Position numbers and translations under genes: made by a program. The notes below the pieces were generated by a model. It worked only from the letters and a program-made list of their open reading frames with translations, did not search any database and was not told the DNA's origin. Below are positions 45,223 to 57,531 of a stretch of DNA of 64,000 nt, in pieces (the first letter of the stretch is position 1; each line of letters starts with the position of its first letter). Origin of the DNA: Cricetomys ansorgei (Eukaryota; Chordata; Mammalia; Rodentia; Nesomyidae). The DNA is taken from the NCBI GenBank assembly GCA_026225945.1, contig JAMJFZ010004061.1, positions 21,129,001-21,193,000 on the forward strand, given 5' to 3'.

Positions 45223-46204
45223 GCATATATATATATCACATCCTCCTGTGTGATGCTGTTTATAGGGGCTTTGGTAGAGTGTGTTTCAATCTCTTGGTCT
45301 CACTTCTTTACCTTCCAGCTCCCTTTGTCCAAGATAACATAATTTCATTATGTATTCACTTCTTAAGTATGTTTTTTTAGTGTCCATTTACCTGTTTTGG
45401 TGCTAGGAATTGAACCTTAAGTTATCAGCAGTAAGGCATCCATTGTTAGGCGCTGAGAGAAACACTGTATAAGTTTTAATAGACAGTCCTTGTTAGGTTT
45501 TGTAAAGTTATCAACAAAGTTAGCAAGAACCAAGCCCTTGCTCCTAGGTAAAAAGATAGGTTTCTACCTGTGCCACGACATTTGCTCCAGTTGATCCATA
45601 ATGTCTTAAAAATGTGTTCCTGATGTAAGACACTTTATTTTATATGTAGTATCTATCTGAATATTGGTTCATTATCATTGAACCACTGTCCCCACAGTGT
45701 TGTAACTGGCATTCCTCTTGTGAGACACTGTTCCACGTTCTTGAACTTAGAGCAACACTGGACAGCTCTTGCTCATCGCCTTTATGGGCTGTTTAATAGT
45801 AGGACCATGGAAACACTGTACTGAAAGAACTGTACTGAGTGAGGGCACAGTATTGTCTTTGACCTCAGCTGAGAACCAGTGTGATGGACACTGCTTTGCA
45901 CAGACCTGTCCACAAAGGATTAGGACAGCATGTGATTATTGGTTTTAGGGTTGCAGATACACTTCAGTGTCTTGATCAGTTTGCAATTATGGAGTCCATG
46001 AAGAATGAGGACCAATACCCACCCCACTCCCACTGCCCCATCATTAACAGCAAACAAGAAAATCAGCAACCTTAAAGCTCAACCAGGTGTCAGGTTTCTG
46101 CTAGTGTTTGCTAGTACATAGGGGACTTGCTGCTTTGGCATGAGCTGAGATCACATGACTGCTAGAGCACTGTCCTCTTTCTCTTCATCCTTTGTGGTTC
46201 AGGT

Positions 46205-46550
46205 TGCAGCTGCACTTGACACAGTCTCTAGTGACTTACACTCTCTTTCAGTTTATCAGCATTTTTACAAACCAAATCTTTGTTTCCTTGAACTTCTCCA
46301 GCTAACGTACCCATAGGCTTGGTATCAGATGACAGAACTTTGGTTGGAGCCAAAGACAGCTTTTGTTCTAGGCCCTTGAGTTCACTGAGATGTTCTGTGT
46401 TCTGCATTCTGTCATGTCACTCTCTAGTATGCAGATGTAGGTCTCACCTCCTTCCTGCTTCTGCTTCAACACTTTGTCCAGAGGCAGTTCAGTCTGCTGT
46501 AATTCTTGCTCCTCTACTTCATCTCCTGCTACATCTTTTTTCTTCATAGC
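46205..46550 (-). pseudogene. Possible decayed processed pseudogene, parent unknown
   Basis: Reading the minus strand from an ATG at 46547-46545 gives 59 open codons (MKKKDVAGDEVEEQELQQTE and on) to a stop at 46370-46368. A shifted frame then stays open for about 55 more codons, from roughly 46400 to 46231 (EHLSELKGLEQKLSLAPTKV and on, then KNADKLKES). The composition is charged and coiled-coil-like throughout, as in a real protein with one frameshift. No intron signals and no clear poly(A) tail are visible. It is antisense to Clint1 within intron 1. I do not recognise the parent gene and chance cannot be excluded. Confidence 0.4.
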
Positions 46551-46555
46551 CTATC

Positions 46556-46735
46556 TGTATACCTACCTACCTATTTATCTATCTATTGTGTTGAGACAGG
46601 GTCTCATGTAGTCCAAATTGACCTTGAACTTACTATGCAGCCAATGGTGGCATAAACCTATCATCCCAGTGCACAGGAAGTGGAAGCAGGAGGATCAGGA
46701 GTTCAAAGTTACCCTCAACTATATTGCGGCCAGAC
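46556..46735 (+). repeat. (TACC/TATC)n tract and inverted B1-like pieces
   Basis: ACCTACCTACCTATTTATCT precedes TTGAGACAGGGTCTCATG (reverse B1) and then TGGTGGCATAAACCTATCAT (forward B1) to about 46735. Confidence 0.6.
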
Positions 46736-48350
46736 TGGATTACATTAGTTTCCAAAACTGAAACTGGAAACATTAGTTTCCAAAACATTTCAAGAAAATT
46801 CATTTCTTTGTTTGGTCATTCAGTAAAGGTCTGTTTGATGTTTGTTGTCACCAAGCATGTTCCAGGACCGGGCGGGGGGGTGGGGGTGGTAAGTAAGCAT
46901 GAAAAGATGTTACAGTCTTAAGTATTTTCAGTGCAGGGCAGGGGGATGCCAGACCAGTAAAGAGGCAGGCTGCAGCAGGATACTTGCTTTTGTTTCAGTT
47001 CAGTTGTAGAAGACAGTTGTAGATAGATGATCCCCGCCTGTTTGGGGCACTACAAGAAGGTTTCTTGGAGGAAGTGGCCAGATGAAAATGTAGTTAGATG
47101 TGAAGCAAAGTACTTAAAAACAGAAAAAGACTTAGAAAACCCGAGCAAGCAGCCTAAAGGTTGTTGAGTGATCAGACTGGAGAAGCAAATTGATGTCTCC
47201 GTAAGAACCTTGGGCTTTGAGTTGAAAGCAGTAAGGGGGTGGGGGCTTTGCTAACTTGTATATCAGGTAGGACTTGGATGTAAGCAAGAGTTCCCTTTGG
47301 CTCTAGCCTTCTAGAAAATTGCAAACAGAAGCAGAAAGACTAGAGAACTTTCAGCAATCCAGGTGGAAAAAAGGTGGCTGAACTAAGTGCTGGTGTGGGA
47401 GGGGCAAAGCAGAGGAAATAGGATTGAAAATACCTGCAAGTACATGGGCTGTTGGGTGCAAGTGAGAAAAGTGATGAGCAGCAATGCTCAGGCTCTTCCC
47501 CCTGGTGAGATGGTCCGTGGATGCAGGAGGACAGTGCTTGAGGGAAGGGGCTGTGTGGGACGAACATGGCCACCACCGCATGTTAAAAGGATGAATGAAA
47601 GGACACCAGAAATAGCTTGTTCTAGGCCAGGGGGAAGAGCCTGTATTTTTAATATGTAATGAACAAGTGGGCTGTAAGCATTCCAACTATTGCATGTAGC
47701 CTGCCCTGCCTTCTGATGAGCCCTGAGCTCATGTTGCAACTTGTCAAATAATACAGGAATAACATTCTATTGCTTAAAAGCAGCTCTGGTTTACAAGAAT
47801 AATCGTTTTGTCTTTTGGAACTTGATGAAGTAATTTTTTACAAACATCACATGCATGTTTAATTGGCATTTGTGAGCAACATTACACCCCTTCATGAGGG
47901 GCAAAGCCCAGAGAAGCACTGCTGGTCCAGAGTCAGGCCACATGGAGGGGCCATCCATCTATCCCTTTGTCTGAGCAGTTCCTTGTTTGTCTGTTCAGCT
48001 GTGCTATATAAAATTAGCACAAAAGAAGGGGAAGGTGTTTGTCATTAAATGGTTAAGTGAAGACTAGAAATTAAAATGTAAAGCTAAAATATAAGAATTT
48101 TGAAGGGATTCGAGTAAAGGTTAAATGCTTTTTTTTCATGCCCAGGGTAAAGAAGAGGGGCCTGTTTACAGAAAATAAACAAATGAGAGTTAAAGTAAGC
48201 AAGCCCAATGTGTTGTTACTTTAGTCCAGTTGCATCAGCAGGGATTAAGATGTTGAGGGATTGAGTGTGAGTGTGCTCTTTGACTGCTGATGAAATAAGC
48301 TAGCACATCCATTACAGAGAATAATGTGAAGACTTAAGCAAAAGTTAGGC
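46735..48350. other. Repeat-poor intron 1 segment with a G-rich cluster
   Basis: No SINE is recognised for about 1.6 kb. A G-rich stretch (GGGCGGGGGGGTGGGGGTGG) lies at 46870-46889. Several short open frames on both strands near 47350-47740 lack support. Confidence 0.5.
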
Positions 48351-48354
48351 ATAA

Positions 48355-48545
48355 ATGGTCTGGAGAGATTTCTCAGTGGTTAGAGCACTGCTGCTCTTCC
48401 CAGAGGACCAGGGTTCAATTTCTAGCACTCATCATCTATAATTTCAGATTCAGGGGATCTGACACTCTCTTCAGGTCTCCTTGGGCACCAGGCATGCACA
48501 TGGTGCACAAATATACATACAAACAAAACACCTATACATTAAGAT
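48355..48545 (+). repeat. B2 SINE
   Basis: GGTCTGGAGAGATTTCTCAG, TGGTTAGAGCACTGCTGCTC, GAGGACCAGGGTTCAATTT and GGGATCTGACACTCTCTTC are B2. Confidence 0.9.
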
Positions 48546-48582
48546 ACTTTTTAAAAAGATACCTTATTTAAAAAAATTATAA

Positions 48583-48732
48583 GCCAGGCAGTAGTGGCTC
48601 ATGCCTTTAATCCCAGCACTTGAGAGACAGAGGAAGGCAGATCTCATGAGTTCGAGGCCAGGCTGGACTACTGAGTCAGCTCCAGGGCAGCCAGGGCCAC
48701 ATACTGAGACCCTGTCTTAAAAAAAAGAAAAC
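48583..48732 (+). repeat. B1 SINE
   Basis: GCCAGGCAGTAGTGGCTCAT, CCTTTAATCCCAGCACTTGA and GAGACCCTGTCTTAAAAAA. This copy has GGCCACATACTGAGACC in place of the TTACAACAGAG form. Confidence 0.93.
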
Positions 48733-48744
48733 AAACTGCCATGG

Positions 48745-49135
48745 GACTCAGTAGTTCCACTTACAGGTGTGTATCCAAATGAAATAATCCATTGTAGAGA
48801 TAAAACAGCACTCTCACGTTTATCAAAGCATCCACAGCAGCCAAAACATTAAAATCAATTGTGTTCCTCAGTAGCCTCATGAAGACAATGCACATATCCA
48901 CCATGGGATACTCTGCAGCCATGAAAAGACGAATTCTTGTCCTTTGCTGTAGCATATGAGACTAAAGGCCATGATGAGGGACATTGGCAAAACCCTGTGA
49001 CAAATGCCTCTTGATCCCTCGGTGTCAGATAGTGAGAAGCTGTGGCAGAAGTGGAGACTAGCAGGAATAGTGATTACCAGAGGCCGCAAAAGCAGGAAGA
49101 AACGAATAGAGGAGATGGGTTTGTCGTTACACAGA
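48745..49135 (+). repeat. Ancient L1M fragment (ORF2 end to 3' UTR)
   Basis: ATCCACAGCAGCCAAAACAT, CATATCCACCATGGGATACT, CTGCAGCCATGAAAAGACGA, GGAGACTAGCAGGAATAGTG and ATTACCAGAGGCCG match the order of old L1 ORF2 ends. Frames are broken. Confidence 0.8.
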
Positions 49136-49146
49136 TACTCACGGCT

Positions 49147-49325
49147 CTAAGCGTGGTGGCACACTCCTGTAATCCTAGCCTTCAGGTGGTGGGCCAGCCT
49201 GGACTATGTTGCAAGTTCCAGATAAGTCTGACCTACACAGTGGGACCGTGTCTTAGAAAAAACAGTGTTAGCAGTGTAGCTCACACAGCGTGTGTAAGAT
49301 CCTAAGTTTGATCCCCAATACAATA
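49147..49325 (+). repeat. B1-like SINE and ID fragment
   Basis: AAGCGTGGTGGCACACTCCT, GTAATCCTAGCCTTCAGG and GACCTACACAGTGGGACC (to about 49262), then AGCAGTGTAGCTCACACAGC and GTTTGATCCCCAATACA. Confidence 0.75.
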
Positions 49326-49681
49326 ATCAATACAGGAACAGGAAAGAAAGAGAAGTTAGTTCTGTTAGTTCTGTCACAGGTTACATAGCAGTATCATCAC
49401 CTAACAATGGCCCAGTGTATTAAGTGGTCAGAACAGCCTTTTGAGTGTCTCATCACAGCAGTGGTTGTGCTGAGTCTTACCTGTATACAAATGCATCAGA
49501 GCACGAGGCTGTACTGCATGTGTACTCAGTTATGTGTCAAAAGTAAGGTGAGTGCATAAAGCAGGCAAGAGGGAAAATAAGACAGCACTCAGGAGCAACC
49601 GAGATTTTTTAAAAATACATCAAAAATAGATGAGACTTGAAGCAATTCAAAAGGCTGAAATCTAGCCAAGAGTTAAAAATA

Positions 49682-49857
49682 ATTGTTTACATTTATTTTG
49701 TATGTATGTGCACACAAGTACACCATGATGCACACTTGGATGTCAGGGAATAATGTGCAGAACCTGGTTCTTTTAGCGCATGGTTCCAGGATTAACTCTG
49801 GTTTTCAATCTTGGCAACGAGACCCCTTAACCATAGAGCTGTCGTGTGTCCCCAAAA
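49682..49857 (-). repeat. B3-like SINE
   Basis: TTTGTATGTATGTGCACACA, TCAGGGAATAATGTGCAGAA and CTTGGCAACGAGACCCCTTA read as worn reverse B3. From 49860 to 50565 nothing is named; 49975-50035 has several CpGs. Confidence 0.55.
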
Positions 49858-50566
49858 CAGTTGTAAGAAAGTTAAGACTAAAGGACAAATCATCCCTAAA
49901 TAGAAACTAAGAAATTAGGTAACAAAATAATAAAAATAAGCGTGGTGAGGTGGAAAGTGTGATGGTGTGAATAAAGCGCTTGTGTTTACAGCGGCCTGCT
50001 GAAGCGGGCTTGGGGACGCTCACGAGGTGTCCCGGAAACAACTGTCTGCTCAGAAGTTTGAGAAGTGTGGTGTCCTCTTTGGGGCCTGGGGATGAGCCAT
50101 TAGACCAGGCGTGTCTCTGAGAAGCGTTACAGTCTGGAAGCTACCCTGCAGCCCGCTCTGCCCAGCTCCCCATAGCACCCTCCTAGGGGACACCTGTCGT
50201 CTGTACTCGGGGACAGTTTTCACAGAACCACTTGGACACTGCTTCAGAGAAGACAAAACGATTTAAAATCTTTAATGTTACTGAGAAGCATAAAAGCTTT
50301 CTAAAAACAAAAACCAGAAATGTTTCTATAGTTGTGACTGTCATCCCTAGGGATTAGTGTCCTGATGATGTTCTGGCCAAAGAATGCAAGCAGAGCCATA
50401 GCCTTCCATCTGCAGACAGGGTGCTGCTGAACTGGAGGGGGTTAGGGTTGGGGGGGTGATTCCCAGCACAATCATGTCTGTCCAGCATCTATGCTTGCAT
50501 AGAAGATGGAAAAAGTCTTAATATTGTTGTGGGGTTGTTTTTTCCTCTTTAAAAAAAAAAAGCCCT

Positions 50567-50713
50567 GCCAGGCAGTGGTGGTACACACCTTTAATCCCAG
50601 CACTCAGAAGAAAGAGGCAGGCAGATCTCTGTGAGTTTGAGGCCAGCCTGGTCTACAGAGTGAGTTCTAGGTCAGCTAGACTTAAAACAGAGAAATCCTC
50701 TTTCAAAAAACAA
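50567..50713 (+). repeat. B1 SINE
   Basis: GCCAGGCAGTGGTGGTACAC, CCTTTAATCCCAGCACTCAG and CTCTGTGAGTTTGAGGCCAG are near consensus. The 3' part reads CTTAAAACAGAGAAATC, also with an extra A. Confidence 0.93.
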
Positions 50714-51444
50714 TTTTTAAAAATGTTCAGTTTTTTTCATTATGTAAATAGTACTAAACATTTTAAACAGCCATCTCCTGTCACCTTCTACTCATTAGCA
50801 TCTAGTTGTTTTGTTTGTAGCTTCATTTGGTTTCTGGTTCTTTGGGTCTTTTTCTGCATATGTGTATGTTTTTATATAGTTGTTAAACGTATTCATATAA
50901 TTTTGCTTCGTGAGAATTCTTTTCCTGGAGAGGGGATTTCTTAGAGTTGAAATTTTGCCCACGTGGAGTTACTTTTTATTCTACTTCTTGAATGTAATTT
51001 ATTCTGTTTTGCTAGCCATGAGAAGCTTGATCCCCTAGTCTTTGCTGGCATAGTGCCTCTCTAGAAAGTAGTAACTCTGCCATGTCATTAGACCTGTCTG
51101 TGTAGCAGTGGCTTTTCCTTAAGTTTACCTAAGTCATAAAAAGCAGCACCCCTCCTAGGGAGTGAGCAGAGTTCCACACAAACCAGTAAGATCCAGTGAC
51201 TATCCAGATACTTCCCAGTATAATTTATGTCTTTAGAAAGGAAACTAGGTTTTATGGCTCTTCTTAAACCGCTGTTCAGCCACACACCACGTGGAACAAT
51301 TACATGGACATTGGTTTGGCTATTTTAAAAGTTCAGAATTCTCTTACTTTGGGTGTTGGTTAGTTTGGGTGGCGGGAGGCTGACTCCAGAACCTTGTGCT
51401 ATTTCATACTCTCAGCCTCAGCTAATTATTATTTTTTTATTATT

Positions 51445-51655
51445 ATTATTTTAGTTTAGTTTTACTTTTGGTTATGTGTATGCATGTCTGTGTATAGATT
51501 TGTGGATGTAAATGCAGTTGCCCACTCAGTCCAGAAGAGGATGTAGGCTACCAGGAGTTAGTTGTGAATTGCCAAAAAAGGGTGCCAAAACCTGAAGTGA
51601 AGCCCTCTTTGAGAACAGTATGTACTCTTTACCAGAGCCATCTCTCCAATACTAC
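51445..51655 (-). repeat. B2 SINE
   Basis: AGTCCAGAAGAGGATGTAGG, AGGAGTTAGTTGTGAATTGC and CAGAGCCATCTCTCCAA are reverse B2; a TTATTATTATT tract marks its tail. I see nothing named in 50715-51440. Confidence 0.8.
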
Positions 51656-51726
51656 TTAATTATTTACTTATTTTGAGACCGGGTTAGGCATCACATGTGT
51701 TATGGCGCCTCCTCATGAGATACTTC

Positions 51727-52045
51727 ATTAGTCAGTTTCTCTGTCTTTGTGACCAGTTACCTGACAGACAGCCTAGACAGGAAGGGGCTCTTTGGCTTAC
51801 GGTCTCAGCAGTGCCAGCCCTTTGTGGCGAGGAGGAGGTGGAGCAGAGGTTCACATCAAAGGCAACCAGTGGAGACAGGATAGGGTCAGACACAAGGACC
51901 TTCCCTGGTGACTGGCTTCTTCCAGAGAAGCCTTATCTCCTGTTATCTTCCAGAACTCCCAAAATACTGCCATCAGCAGGGTCCAGGCTTTGGACACATG
52001 AGTCAGTAGGCTGTTTTATACGCAGCCCATATGGAGTCACATTTA
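51727..52045 (+). repeat. Rodent interspersed repeat related to the 44062 copy
   Basis: GTCAGTTTCTCTGTCTTTGT, GAAGGGGCTCTTTGGCTTAC, AGTGCCAGCCCTTTGTGGCG and GCAGGGTCCAGGCTTTGGAC resemble a variant of the same family. Confidence 0.5.
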
Positions 52046-52049
52046 GAGT

Positions 52050-53565
52050 GAAAAAGCTCAACCTAAAAACAGTGAGTGATATCAGAAAGCTGTAACTGCC
52101 TTGCATATGTTGTTTAATCATAATAGTGGTATGTGGAGGCCTTTTAAATAGGGAAACTAAAGCATTCCAGTGATTGGTTTGTTTAGGGATCCTAACAGGT
52201 ACACACCAGAGACAAAACTGACATCTTAGTAACTTATTAAGTTACTAAGTTACTCCTAGAGTAAGTCTATGTATTGCTTTGTTCTTACACAGTGGCTGTA
52301 AAAGATGCAGTGTCTTATGAAAACAGTAAGTCTACAGCGTCTTCTCTTAGTGTGGCCTTTGCCATGGCACAGCTCCTGGAGCAAGACCCATTTCAAGTCT
52401 GAGAATGGGCAGCTGGCTTGCTGTGTTTAGTGCTGCTCACTCCTGGAGAATAAAAGAAAGGGAAATGGCGTCTCCCCAGAAGTCATAGTTTAGTTGCTGA
52501 CACCAGGATGCTTTTCTTGGCTTGACATTCATGTCATTTTCTTTGTACGTCTTTTTCATAAATTACTCAAGCATTTCCCTGAAAACTTGCCTGATTCAAT
52601 CACCTTAGCAGCAATCACAAAGATGTCACCTTTTGCAACCAGGACGTCTAGTTACATTTTAGATGACCACACTGGTTTTTATGAATCTCAGAAATTTGTA
52701 CATGAGTTTGGTTAGTGTTGCCTCCTCCACACTGACACAGAATAGAAGAAATTTTTTTCTGGAGTGTTAGGTATATGACCTATCGTATAAACAGAGGAAC
52801 CAACATTCTTTAATGCACATGCTGAAATTACAGGGGTTTGGAATGCTCACTCTCTTCCTTCCTTGTTGTAGAATGCTACTGTAACAGAATCCTAACTTGT
52901 AACAGATTCCTATTGCAGAATTTTATTTCTAGTTATGTTTAAAATGGTCGTTTTGTGCATTGTTGGGTGAAGGGCTGCCTAGGTCTTGGTGTTTCATATT
53001 GTCTGCAGGTGTTGGCTTTATGCAAAAGATGTTTGCTCATGATCTGCACCTGGTATCAGTAGAACACCTGAGGAGCTTAGGTATCAATAAAAACCCCTGA
53101 GATGAGATGCTCAGTGTTCCACTGTCCAAGATGGTGCTTGCCATGATAGTAGTTCCTCTGCTGAGGTCTGGCAGGGTTTGCATCTATGAAAGGACTTCCT
53201 GGTCCTGTTTGCTGAGCCACCACAGTAGGTGTACTACTACATATTCCCATTATGACTTTTACTTTCCAGCTGAGGAAAGAGAGGGGGTGCCCTCAAAAGA
53301 GAGAAAGAAAAAGAAATGTTCACTGCCCTTTAGGGCTGTCCTTAGCTTGGATAACAAGAGCTGCAGAGAGAACTATCATCTAACTGAGAACACTGGACTA
53401 GCATCTGACAAACCAACCTCCCGAGTGCCAATTGCCCCCACTCTTCTTTATATTCTAAGCAAAGTTCCTAGAAGCCCAAGCGGCATCCAATCATAAGGAA
53501 GGCTGCACAGGACAAAAAACTTCTTCAAAGCATCCTGCTACATTCCTTCCTTCAAGATGTCATCT
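52050..53565. other. Repeat-poor intron 1 segment
   Basis: No named repeat is recognised. A 129-codon frame at 53107-53496 (+) has a basic ERKKKKCSLPFR patch and no known domain. No exon-like splice context is convincing. Confidence 0.4.
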
Positions 53566-53567
53566 TA

Positions 53568-53650
53568 TTCTGTGTAGTCCATGTTGGTTTCTCAACTTGG
53601 GACCCTTGTGGGTGCTGGAATTGTACACATAGGTCAGCATGCCCAGCTTG
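53568..53650 (-). repeat. B1-like SINE fragment
   Basis: GTGTAGTCCATGTTGGTTTC and GCTGGAATTGTACACATAGG, ending TCAGCATGCCCAGC, look like worn reverse B1. Confidence 0.5.
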
Positions 53651-53885
53651 GAATGCTTACCTTTTTAACTCTTGGAACTTTTAGAGAAAGACAATTTAGA
53701 ACCTTGACAAAGTATTGGATGGTATAAATTAGCTCATTTCAGAAGCTGCTAAGCTAACAGTATACTTTGACATTGCATTTGCCTCTGTGATGAGTTCTAA
53801 ATCACAATAGTTTCTTATTACATGTCAAAGTTTTAATTTTTAATAAATTGGAGAGTCTTAACAAAACATAGGTTATACTTCTCTC

Positions 53886-54102
53886 ATGACCCAAATCTGC
53901 TGTGTGTGCTTGGGAACAAGTCACTTAGCCCAGCCTCTTAACTGTGATCCACCTCACAGCTCTGAGTATCTCCAGCCTGGGGGCTGGAGAGATGGCCCAG
54001 CTGTTAAGAGAACCTGTGCTTGCAGGGAACTTGAGTTAACTTTGGGGATCAAATGCCCTCTTCTGGCCTCAGTGGGTAGGTATCCTTATACAGAATACAC
54101 AC
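53886..54102 (+). repeat. MIR scrap followed by B2 SINE
   Basis: CTTGGGAACAAGTCACTTAG is MIR-like on the minus strand. GGGGGCTGGAGAGATGGCCC and AGCTGTTAAGAGAACCTG (53978-54102, plus strand) are B2. Confidence 0.8.
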
Positions 54103-54489
54103 TTGGTTTGCCTTAACTCTGTAAAGTCGATAAGTGAAGTATACTGCCCACAAAAATGTCTTCATTTTGGCAAATAAAAATGCAAGTGTCTGTAAATATT
54201 GGCTACCCTGTAGTGAGAAAATGACAGTATTCACAGACTACTCCCACTGTCAGGAGTCTTTATAGGTATTGCATTGTTCTGACTGTGAAGATACACAGTC
54301 TCTTCATCTATCAAGCATGTTAGGGGTTTGTTGTGAAGTTTACTTTTTCTTCTCACTTGCAGTATATTGTTAGGGATCCCCCAAATAGAAAGAGGAGGCT
54401 ACTTCTGCAGGTTGTCCTTTGACCTCCAAGTGTGACACAGAGTACATGTGTAAGACAGGGGAAAAATTACTTTTATCTCTCTCTTTTTT

Positions 54490-54665
54490 TAAATTTATAT
54501 ATGTGTCTTGGTGTCATAAGAGGTCAGAAAAGGGTATTGGTCCCTGTAGCTGAAGTTACAGGAGCTCTTGAGCTGACTGCCAAACATGGGTGCTGGGAAC
54601 TGAACTGTGCTCGTCTACAGGAGCAGAAAGTGCTCTTAACCTTTGAACTGTCTTTCCATCTCCTA
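54490..54665 (-). repeat. B2 SINE
   Basis: ATAAGAGGTCAGAAAAGGGT, GAAGTTACAGGAGCTCTTGA and GCTCTTAACCTTTGAACTG are reverse B2. A B3-like scrap (GGTTGTCCTTTGACCTCCAA) precedes it at about 54410. Confidence 0.8.
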
Positions 54666-54841
54666 CTTTTTTCTTCTTAGACACTTTGTATTTCATATAT
54701 ACTAAGAACAAACAAAATTCAGTAACTGAGAGCGTATCTTTAAACGCGATTTCAACATTAAGTTCTTTGAGCAGTACAGACAGTGCCTGCTGCCCTTGAT
54801 GTCCTCTTGTACTAATTAGGATGCTGTAACGTTTTAATTTT

Positions 54842-54945
54842 CTGAGGCAGGGTCTTACTGCATAGCACAGGCAGCCCTCAATCTCTTGACCCTGTGTCTC
54901 TGTCTCCAAAGTGTGGGTGTTGCAGGAGTGTGGCCACACCCAGCC
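54842..54945 (-). repeat. B1-like SINE
   Basis: TGAGGCAGGGTCTTACTGCA and GTGTGGCCACACCCAGCC are reverse B1. Confidence 0.7.
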
Positions 54946-54949
54946 TAAT

Positions 54950-57530
54950 GATTGGCATTATCAGGGAATATAAGTGTTGCCCAAAACTTTATCATCAAAA
55001 TGCCCTTTTGAAGTTCTTCTGGCATAGAGGTTGTAAGAGGTGACTTAGATGTAGATTTTATTCTCAGTACAGGTTTTAAAAATATTATTTCAGTTGTAGG
55101 TATTTAAATTTTAAATTTGTGTGGAGGCTATTTATATGACACTGGGTACACATACTTCAGTTCTACTTTACAGCACTTTGTAGCCAGATAAAAGAATATC
55201 AAAAGTGCAAGTAATGACCCTGTTGTTCATCCTAATGTCTCTAACCTATAAAATAGTTAAAATGTAGCCAACTGTGACACAAATTTGGATGTGTATTTTA
55301 GTAGCATTTTATAGTCTCCCTTGGTTAGAATGTATTAATGCTCATGGGGATGAACTGGGAAAATATGAAGAAGTATAAGGAAAATACTATTATTTCAAAC
55401 TGTTGCTTGGAACTATGTTGTTGAATCTGTTTCTGGCTGTGTTTCTGTCTTCAATGTGTGCACTTGAATATGACAAAGCACATTTAGAGGTCTCAGTATT
55501 TCATGACCTTGGGGTGATGAAAGCTTAGTCTAAATGGATGATGCCCTGTGAAGATACTAACCCATATGATCACATCTGGAAAAAAGAGACAGTGGGAAAA
55601 ATACTTGTTACCACATCGTTTCTTCATTCTCAGTTGGACCTGGGTTATTTCCATACTTCACTTTTTCTTGTAAAGCATGTTTTTGAAAATATCTTACAAA
55701 GTATCAGTAAGGTGGGAGTGTGCAGTGTTTTGTTGTTGCCAGTCATTTTTTTCCTTAATGATTTTTCTGAATACAGATTAGAGACAGCATTGGCTGTAAG
55801 CAGAAGCATGTATTAGTGTTTCGTTTTGGGTAGTCCTGCCTCTATAATCTGGGCAAAGACTCAGCAGGGAAAATAACTAGATCTTTTATACACACCAGGT
55901 GGTCAAGTCAGAGGAAATGGGGACTAAAGAGCAGGGCCCCAGTGCGCAGACTCTGTGGCTCACATCCTTTAATGAGAGGTGGCAGTGATACTTGTCCTGC
56001 ACTTTTCACCTCTTTCACCTCTTTCTTTAGTCCAAAGTTTCAGCTCAAGTTGCTACAAGCACAGAAACTATTTGCTTGACAGTTTAGTTGCCTAAGTGCT
56101 GGGAAGTATGCTATTCTCTTCAGCATAGCAGAGTTCAGACCTTTCTGTGGAGTTTGTGTCCAAAAAGCAATTCGAGGGCCCCCTCTAGTGACTGAAATAG
56201 TCAAGGATGTCTCTATCAGCGCTGGGAAGACTTAGAAATTAAGCTACTTGGAAATAAAATTGTTTTTAAATTTTCCCTTTTGAAGGGAATTGTTTTCCAT
56301 TTTTTAAAAGTTACTGATGCTAAGAATAGGTCCAAGATTGAAAGTATCCAAACAACAAAGGGTCAAAATGCTACTTTTACCTTTTTAGAAATTGGGGCTT
56401 TTGAATTGCATGGAATGAGGCTGAACTACACAGTATTCTTTGTTTTGTTTTAGTTACAGTTGTTTCTGACTTAAGCTTTAAAAAGAACTTGAGAGTTCTT
56501 CATGTTATCAGCTTCATTTTTGTTGTTTCTGAAACTAGCAGTTTTATTGGAGAATAGCTTTAAAACAGCATTCTTCTGGAAGTGTTAGGTTTTCGCTGTC
56601 ACAGTAACAGCATAGTCAGTCCTTCTATGGATATCCTTCATAACTGATGGTATATTCTAATGTTTTTTTTGGCTAAGGAAATGAGGAAATTCTTAAATTG
56701 CTGGCTCTCTGCCACCTCTCCTAAGCACACACCACTCCAACATACAGGCCTTCAGCTAAGAGCCTTTGAAGGGTTCTCGTTTGACCCTTGGGCCTTTGTA
56801 GCTTGAACAAGGAGAATACTGTTCAAAAGCCACAGCATTGCTGAAGGCCCTGATGAAAACACTTTATCTTTAGCAGAGATGACTATAACAAAATGCAAGG
56901 GTGGGTTGTAATCTTAATTGACATTGTTCATTTTCCCATCTGCATTTGGGTGCTTTTAACTTGCCACTGCCATGCAATCTTTAGCCATCAGGATAAGCAA
57001 AAGTGGTGTGAAATCCGTCATTTTGTATCATCTAAAATTGCAAATCCAATGTTGGCAGTCATGCCTTCATTTTGTTTCCATTGTTGATAAAATTAAGGAG
57101 AAGAGGGACACTACTATTTATACATAAATTGTCAACAGAATCATCGAAGGAATTTTAGGAAAATTTGTAAATAGTCTTCAGGGGGCACCAGGAGTTGTGG
57201 GTTCTCAAGGAAACTTCTAGCCACATTATCACACTAGTTGTTGCAATCGGAGGGAGTGTCCCCCAGAATTTAAGAGAACACTCAAGGATTTCACTTTTCT
57301 TAGTAGAGCCATGCTGGGTGTCAGTCTAGAAGCCACACTGTTCCTTGACTTGACCGTGATGTTTATATGCATAACTGTCTAAATTCTGGTGTGGGTCTGT
57401 TTATCAGTGTCTTACTAAAGTGCTTGAAGGAATGAATGGCAATAGACGAGGTTTAAAAAGTCCAAGTGGCAACTTCAATCCTTCTTTATTTAGATGACAA
57501 CCTTTTGATGACTTTTAAAAAGCTGCAGAG
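54950..57530. other. Largest SINE-free block of intron 1
   Basis: About 2.6 kb shows no B1, B2, B3, B4, ID, MIR or L1 that I can recognise, although both sides are SINE-dense. A CTCF-like sequence lies at 56176-56194. No coding exon is apparent. Confidence 0.5.
56176..56194 (-). promoter_or_regulatory. CTCF-like site
   Basis: The + strand reads GGGCCCCCTCTAGTGACTG. Its reverse complement, CAGTCACTAGAGGGGGCCC, resembles the CTCF core CCACTAGAGGGCGC with a T for the second-to-last C of the CCA part and a few flank differences. Confidence 0.35.
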
Positions 57531-57531
57531 T

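Noticed and set aside
51697..52095. 132-codon + strand frame
   Set aside because: It coincides with a rodent interspersed repeat.
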